Shown: positions 6,488 to 9,951 of the stretch, one piece after another | Numbering within the stretch: the stretch's first letter is position 1 | How the letters are laid out: every line of letters starts with the position of its first letter | Source of the DNA: an uncultured Gemmatimonadota bacterium | GTDB lineage: Bacteria > Gemmatimonadota > Gemmatimonadetes > Gemmatimonadales > Gemmatimonadaceae | Length of the DNA: 9,951 nt | Direction of reading: 5' to 3' | Assembly (NCBI GenBank): GCA_946479015.1 | Contig: CAMLEQ010000112.1 | Location: 1-9,951, forward strand | Made by a program: the position numbers and the translations under genes | Notes under the pieces: generated by a model | Seen by the model: the letters and a program-made list of their open reading frames with translations, nothing else | Database searches by the model: none | What the model was told of the DNA's origin: nothing

Positions 6488-7852
6488 GTGGCGCAAATAG
6501 CGCCGATGCCATCGCATCGCACGCTCGGGGCGCGCGGCCGCACCGGCCGCTCACGCCCCGCCATCGCGCTCACCTCCCCGCTCGTCATCATGGCGCTCGT
6601 CGCCTCGACCTCCGCGGCCGGCGCCCAGGGCGGCGGCCGCGCGGCGCCGGCGTCCGCTCGCGCGTCCGCCCTCGACCGCGGCATCGCCACCGCCGACTCC
6701 CTCGTGGAGGCCGAGGTGGGACGGCGCTTTCCGGGGGCGGTGCTGCTCGTGGCGCGGGATGGCCACGTGGTGCACCAGCGCGCGTTCGGCCACGCGCAGC
6801 TCCTCGACTACGAGGGACACCCGCTCGCCTCGCCGCCGCCGATGCGGACGTCGACGATGTTCGATCTCGCCTCGGTCACGAAGGTGATGGCCACCACCTT
6901 CGCCGTGATGATGCTCGTGGACCGCGGCCGCATCGACCTCGACGCGCCGGTGCACGAGTACCTCCCCGACTTCCGCGGGCCACACCGCGACAGCATCACC
7001 GTCCGCCACCTGCTCACGCACTCGGCGGGGCTGGTGCAGTGGCAGCCGATCTACTATCACGCCTCGAACGAGGCGCAGGCGTACGACGTGATCCGGCGGA
7101 TGCCGCTCGAGTGGGGGGTGGGGGAGGGACGGCACTACAGCGATCTCGGGTTCATGCTGCTGGGCTACATCGTGGAGCGCGTGAGCGGCGAGCCGCTGGA
7201 CGCGTTCCTCGCCCGGGAGCTGTACGGGCCGCTCGGGCTCCGGTCGACCACCTTCCAGCCGAAGCGGCACGGCTTCACCGAGTTCGCCGCCACGGAGCAG
7301 GGGAACGGCTACGAGCGCCACATGGTGTACGACAGCACGTTCGGCTATCGCTACACGGGTGATCCCACGGCATGGGACGGGTGGCGGCGGTACGTGCTGC
7401 GCGGCGAGGTGGATGATGGCAACGCGTGGTACGCGCACCACGGCGTGGCGGGGCACGCGGGGCTCTTCTCCACGGCCGCGGAGCTGCGCGTGCTGCTCGA
7501 TCTGCTGAACCGGCGCGGCGAGTACGGCGGTCGCCGCTACATCAGCGCGCGCGTGGTGGACGAGTTCCTCACGCGCGACCGGTACGGGCACTACCTGGGG
7601 TGGAAGCTGCCGGAGGGACTCCCTGCCGGGAGCTTCGCGCACGACGGCTTCACCGGCACGTACGTCCTCGGCGTGCCGCGCTACCAGCTCTCGATCGTGC
7701 TCCTGACGAACCGGCAGAACATGGGGACGGACGCGAGCGGGTACTTCCCCAGCGTGGCGGCGCTCGACGCGGCGGTGGCGCGGGCGATCGTGCGCGGGGC
7801 GGAGGGGGAGGGGGAGGGGGAGGGGAACGTGGGGGGATCACCCACGCGGTGA
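6488..7852 (+). CDS. Exported serine hydrolase of the beta-lactamase/class C PBP-like family (S12)
   Basis: 454 residues from GTG 6488 (ATG 6506 is a possible alternative; neither has a strong ribosome site). A basic N-terminus and hydrophobic stretch ending AAGAQG (about 23-48) look like a Sec signal peptide with cleavage after AGA. The catalytic SxxK is S129-V-T-K132, the second motif is Y217-S-D219 in place of YxN, and the third is H385-D-G in HDGFTGT. GVAGHAGLFSTA (319-330) is also typical of this family. Members include D-Ala-D-Ala carboxypeptidases, esterases and beta-lactamase-like enzymes; sequence does not decide the substrate, and calling it an antibiotic-resistance enzyme is not justified. 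The C-terminal tail (439-447) is a Glu-Gly repeat from a G-rich microsatellite. A hairpin separates it from the opposing gene. Confidence 0.9.
   Translation: MAQIAPMPSHRTLGARGRTGRSRPAIALTSPLVIMALVASTSAAGAQGGGRAAPASARASALDRGIATADSLVEAEVGRRFPGAVLLVARDGHVVHQRAFGHAQLLDYEGHPLASPPPMRTSTMFDLASVTKVMATTFAVMMLVDRGRIDLDAPVHEYLPDFRGPHRDSITVRHLLTHSAGLVQWQPIYYHASNEAQAYDVIRRMPLEWGVGEGRHYSDLGFMLLGYIVERVSGEPLDAFLARELYGPLGLRSTTFQPKRHGFTEFAATEQGNGYERHMVYDSTFGYRYTGDPTAWDGWRRYVLRGEVDDGNAWYAHHGVAGHAGLFSTAAELRVLLDLLNRRGEYGGRRYISARVVDEFLTRDRYGHYLGWKLPEGLPAGSFAHDGFTGTYVLGVPRYQLSIVLLTNRQNMGTDASGYFPSVAALDAAVARAIVRGAEGEGEGEGNVGGSPTR
7804..7825 (+). repeat. G-rich hexanucleotide repeat, G-quadruplex candidate
   Basis: Three GGGGG runs (7804-7808, 7810-7814, 7816-7820) and one GGGG (7822-7825), each separated by a single A, lie inside the hydrolase gene and encode alternating Glu-Gly. 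Four long G runs with one-base loops fit a very stable G-quadruplex in DNA and mRNA. The unit is also prone to replication slippage, which would add or remove EG pairs in frame when whole hexamers change. Confidence 0.8.
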
Positions 7853-7863
7853 GCGTGCGCGGG

Positions 7864-7894
7864 GCGGGCGTCGCGACCGTACCGCGACGCCCGC
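7864..7894. terminator. Bidirectional hairpin terminator between convergent genes
   Basis: GCGGGCGTCGCG (7864-7875) and CGCGACGCCCGC (7883-7894) form a perfect 12-base stem around a 7-base loop. It lies 11 bases after the hydrolase stop and 20 bases beyond the stop of the opposing gene. Only a short GTTCT follows on the plus strand, with no real T tract. Its central place between two tail-to-tail genes supports termination in both directions. Confidence 0.7.
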
Positions 7895-7914
7895 GCGTTC
7901 TCCCGCCGCCGCGC

Positions 7915-8610
7915 TCAGCTCGCGCGCAGGTACTTGCACCCGGCGTCCTGCGCGCGCATGACGGCGAACACGCCGGACGGCTGCAGGATCACGCCGGGGA
8001 CGAGCGCGCCCACCGCTTCGCGCCGGGCATCCTCGGGCTTGGCGCCGGACTTCCTGACGGCGCGATCGATCACGTCCTGGAGCGCCAGGTCGCAGGCGAG
8101 CACCACCGCTCCGCGCGCGATCAGCCGGTCGAGCGCCACTTCGTCGAACTGCGCCGGCACCTCGCCGCGCGAGGACGCGAGCAGCACGGGGTTGCGGTCG
8201 GTGGGCTCCTGAGTGACCGGGTGCGTCACCTTTCCCTCCTTGCCGAGCGCGTGGCGGTCCCAGTAGTCCTGCCGGAGCGCGAGCGCCACGCCGTTGTGGC
8301 GGAGCACCACGACCACCGACATGTCCTTCGGCGCGACGCCGAGGATCTCGTGGTACTGGTGCGTCCAGAGCGTGGCGCGCCACACGCCGTAGCCGCTCTC
8401 GATCTCGGGCACGTCGAAGACGGTGCGGTACTTCCCGGTGATGCGATCGGGCCATCGCAGATCCCACTCGTCAGGCACGCGTGGGAGATCGCGGTGGTCC
8501 GGCGGCGTGGAGGCGAGCAGCGCGTGGGGCACGTCGAGCGCGAACGGGAAGACGCCGAGCGCCGCGCCGGCGGCGACGCGCGAGAGGAACTCGCGGCGGT
8601 CGTGGGACAT
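7915..8610 (-). CDS. Tat-exported DsrE-like protein of unknown function
   Basis: 231 residues from ATG 8610, with GGAGG four bases upstream. The N-terminus has a twin-arginine signal (DRREFL, residues 4-9) and a hydrophobic stretch to about 34 ending ALLAS, so export in folded form is predicted. The mature part, with VVVVLRHNGVALAL (100-111), RGAVVLACDLAL (166-177) and a C-terminal GVILQPSGVFAVMRAQDAGCKYL (206-228), resembles DsrE/DsrF-like folds seen in Tat-signal hypothetical proteins. Two cysteines, C173 and C225, are the only Cys. The first sits where DsrE-type proteins often carry a conserved Cys. It may handle sulfur or a redox cofactor, but this is inference. The frame is open upstream to 8862, but the ribosome site and RR motif set the start at 8610. 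The gene is divergent from the quinone oxidoreductase-like gene. Confidence 0.72.
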   Translation of the reverse strand: MSHDRREFLSRVAAGAALGVFPFALDVPHALLASTPPDHRDLPRVPDEWDLRWPDRITGKYRTVFDVPEIESGYGVWRATLWTHQYHEILGVAPKDMSVVVVLRHNGVALALRQDYWDRHALGKEGKVTHPVTQEPTDRNPVLLASSRGEVPAQFDEVALDRLIARGAVVLACDLALQDVIDRAVRKSGAKPEDARREAVGALVPGVILQPSGVFAVMRAQDAGCKYLRAS

Positions 8611-8781
8611 TGTCCCTCCGTGGTCGAGGTGCGGGCGCTGCCCGCCGTCGCCATTCGCGACGCGGCGCCGCCCGGGACGATCCAGTCTGGGATCGCGAGA
8701 GCGGCACGCAAGGGAACGAACGTTTGACGCGCGCGGTGCGCCGGTCTGTGCGGTGCATGTGCCCGGAAGGAGCTTCTGTCG
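8611..8781. promoter_or_regulatory. Divergent promoter region with inverted repeat
   Basis: This 171-base region must carry both divergent promoters. A perfect inverted repeat CGATCC (8678-8683) / GGATCG (8690-8695) with a 6-base gap lies near its middle and looks like a dimeric regulator site. TTGACG (8724-8729) is a possible -35 for the rightward gene, but the sequence 16-17 bases on (around TGTGCG) is a poor -10, so I am unsure of the promoter. Confidence 0.35.
8767..8772 (+). promoter_or_regulatory. Ribosome binding site of the quinone oxidoreductase-like gene
   Basis: AAGGAG lies 9 bases before ATG 8782. It favours that ATG over the second in-frame ATG at 8800. Confidence 0.65.
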
Positions 8782-9807
8782 ATGCGATCGAATCACTTCA
8801 TGCGAACGACGTCCATCGTCCGATTCGGCGGACCCGAGGTGCTCGAGACGCTCGAGCAACAAGCGCCGGAGCCCGGGCCCGGCGAAGTGAGCATCGATGT
8901 CGCGTACGCCGGGGTCAACTTCGCCGAGGTGCTGTTCCGCCGCGGCGTGGTGCCGGAGGTGCCCCTGCCGTTCACGCCGGGGATCGAGGTGTCGGGACGC
9001 GTGCGGGCGCTCGGCGCCGGGGTGCGCGAGCTACGGGTCGGGGAGCGCGTGGCGGCGCTCACGATCGCGAACGGGGGCGGCTACGCCGAGGTGGCCGTCG
9101 CCCCGGCCGCGCTGGTGGTACCGGTGCCCGAATCCGTTTCGCTGGACGTGGCGGCGGCCTTCCCGTCGAACGCCACCACGGCCGCGATGATTCTGCGGGA
9201 CGTTGCGCGAGTGGAGCCGGGGGAGACCGTGCTCGTGCACGCCGCCGCCGGCGGCGTGGGGAGCATGCTCGGTCAGATGGCGCGCGTGCTCGATGCCGGC
9301 CATGTGATCGGCGTCGTGGGGAGCGCGGAGAAGGTCGCGCACGCCCGTGCGTCCGGGTGTCACGACGTGGTGCTGGCCGATCGGTTCGAGTCGGAGGTGC
9401 GAGCGCTCGCCGGTGATGGCGGGGTGGACGTGGCCGTGGACCCGGTGGGGGGCGCGGCGCGCGGGGGGAGTCTCGCGCTGCTCGGCCCGTTCGGGCGTCT
9501 GGTGGTGATGGGCAACGCCAGCGGGGCGGACGATGTCCCACTGTCTTCCAACGCGCTCTGGTTCGCCAGCACGAGCGTCATGGGCTTCAACCTGCGGCTG
9601 GTGAGCACCACCCACCCCGACCGCGTCCGGAGCGCCATGCGCTTCGCGCTGGAGTGCATTGCCGACGGGCGCCTGCGCGTGGACGTGACGGGCGTGCTGC
9701 CGCTGGCCGATGCGGCCGAGGCGCACCGGCGCATCGAGGCGCGGGGGACGACGGGGAAGCTCGTGCTGTCCGTCGGCGCGAGCGAGCAGACCGTCCCACC
9801 TGCCTGA
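8782..9807 (+). CDS. Zinc-less NAD(P)H:quinone oxidoreductase-like MDR protein
   Basis: 341 residues, normal length for the family. The N-terminal GroES-like domain carries the quinone-oxidoreductase signature GVNFAEVLFRRG (44-55) and TPGIEVSGRV (65-74). The Rossmann domain has the cofactor motif HAAAGGVG (153-160), typical of NADPH-binding QOR-type enzymes, followed by DVAVDPVGG (216-224) and a C-terminal GKLVLSVG (325-332). The cysteine ligands for catalytic and structural zinc in alcohol dehydrogenases are absent, so a zinc-independent oxidoreductase acting on quinones, enones or similar carbonyls is expected in the cytosol. The exact substrate is not visible. It shares its upstream region with the divergent Tat-exported DsrE-like gene. 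No neighbouring pathway genes narrow its role. Confidence 0.9.
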   Translation: MRSNHFMRTTSIVRFGGPEVLETLEQQAPEPGPGEVSIDVAYAGVNFAEVLFRRGVVPEVPLPFTPGIEVSGRVRALGAGVRELRVGERVAALTIANGGGYAEVAVAPAALVVPVPESVSLDVAAAFPSNATTAAMILRDVARVEPGETVLVHAAAGGVGSMLGQMARVLDAGHVIGVVGSAEKVAHARASGCHDVVLADRFESEVRALAGDGGVDVAVDPVGGAARGGSLALLGPFGRLVVMGNASGADDVPLSSNALWFASTSVMGFNLRLVSTTHPDRVRSAMRFALECIADGRLRVDVTGVLPLADAAEAHRRIEARGTTGKLVLSVGASEQTVPPA

Positions 9808-9808
9808 C

Positions 9809-9918
9809 GGGCTCCCCGGCCGCACTGCTCGGCCGTGGCGAGTTCCGCGCGGGCTCCTCGGTCGTGGCGGCGCTCGGGCGCGTTGGCCTGGCTCCACTCG
9901 GGCTCCTCGGCCGTGGCG
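9809..9918. repeat. Four imperfect direct repeats after the last gene
   Basis: Two near-identical 19-base copies, GGGCTCCTCGGTCGTGGCG (9851-9869) and GGGCTCCTCGGCCGTGGCG (9900-9918), differ at one base. A third copy keeps the core CTCGGCCGTGGCG (9828-9840), and a degenerate one, GGGCTCCCCGGCCG, is at 9809-9822. Spacing is irregular. The embedded CGGCCG units of the first two can pair into a small stem (9817-9822 with 9830-9835), perhaps a weak terminator for the preceding gene. No gene is supported between 9808 and 9951. Confidence 0.6.
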
Positions 9919-9951
9919 CCGGGGGCCATTCGCTTCGGCGGCGTGCGCGCT

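Noticed and set aside
6551..7642. 363-residue minus-strand frame opposite the serine hydrolase
   Set aside because: The plus-strand gene has signal peptide, SxxK and later motifs in order; the antisense product is His/Val/Arg-rich noise.
6488..7852. Antibiotic-resistance beta-lactamase
   Set aside because: The SxxK fold is shared by many peptidases and esterases, the second motif is YSD, and nothing nearby suggests a resistance locus.
8611..8862. N-terminal extension of the Tat protein
   Set aside because: A good ribosome site and an N-terminal twin-arginine motif place the start at 8610; the extension would bury the signal and run into the divergent gene.

Overview
The window is about 9.95 kb of very GC-rich bacterial DNA, with long spurious antisense ORFs behind almost every real gene, as expected at this composition. 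It carries eight confident protein genes plus one PsiE-like gene near a low-complexity left edge. I see no tRNA, rRNA, CRISPR array, transposase or phage gene. The gene content (soluble GAF-containing kinase with a LuxR-type regulator, triple-BON protein, HdeD-like membrane protein, Tat-exported DsrE-like protein, secreted class-C-type serine hydrolase) fits a free-living, high-GC environmental bacterium. Gemmatimonadota is my best guess from general resemblance, but this is inference and not proven here.

Layout. Positions 1-110 are long G and C runs, suspicious as a contig end or assembly artefact. 138-692 (+) is a PsiE-family membrane protein, overlapping tail-to-tail with 678-1997 (-), a thioredoxin-reductase-like flavoprotein that has lost its redox CxxC. 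Upstream of the latter on the same strand is 2071-2661 (-), an HdeD/DUF308 six-helix membrane protein. These two probably form an operon. A 434-base stretch (2662-3095) without a confident gene follows. Rightwards comes a tightly coupled two-component pair: a REC-GAF-HisKA-HATPase kinase (3096-4820) and a NarL/LuxR-type response regulator (4817-5569), joined by an ATGA overlap. Next are a triple-BON OsmY-like protein (5733-6407) with a strong Shine-Dalgarno and a hairpin terminator behind it, and an exported SxxK serine hydrolase (6488-7852). The hydrolase ends in a GAGGGG-repeat tail and faces, across a 12-bp-stem bidirectional terminator, a Tat-signal DsrE-like protein (7915-8610, -). That gene is divergent from a zinc-less quinone-oxidoreductase-like MDR enzyme (8782-9807, +). 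The right edge holds short imperfect direct repeats.

How they may work together. PsiE, HdeD, BON/OsmY-like, flavoprotein and quinone-reductase families are all commonly associated with envelope or redox stress. The kinase/regulator pair in the middle is a plausible local controller, with the BON gene as its nearest downstream neighbour. This regulatory link is inference from position and family only. I did not find a clear new multi-gene system. The most unusual protein is the cysteine-less Grx-like/TrxR-like fusion.
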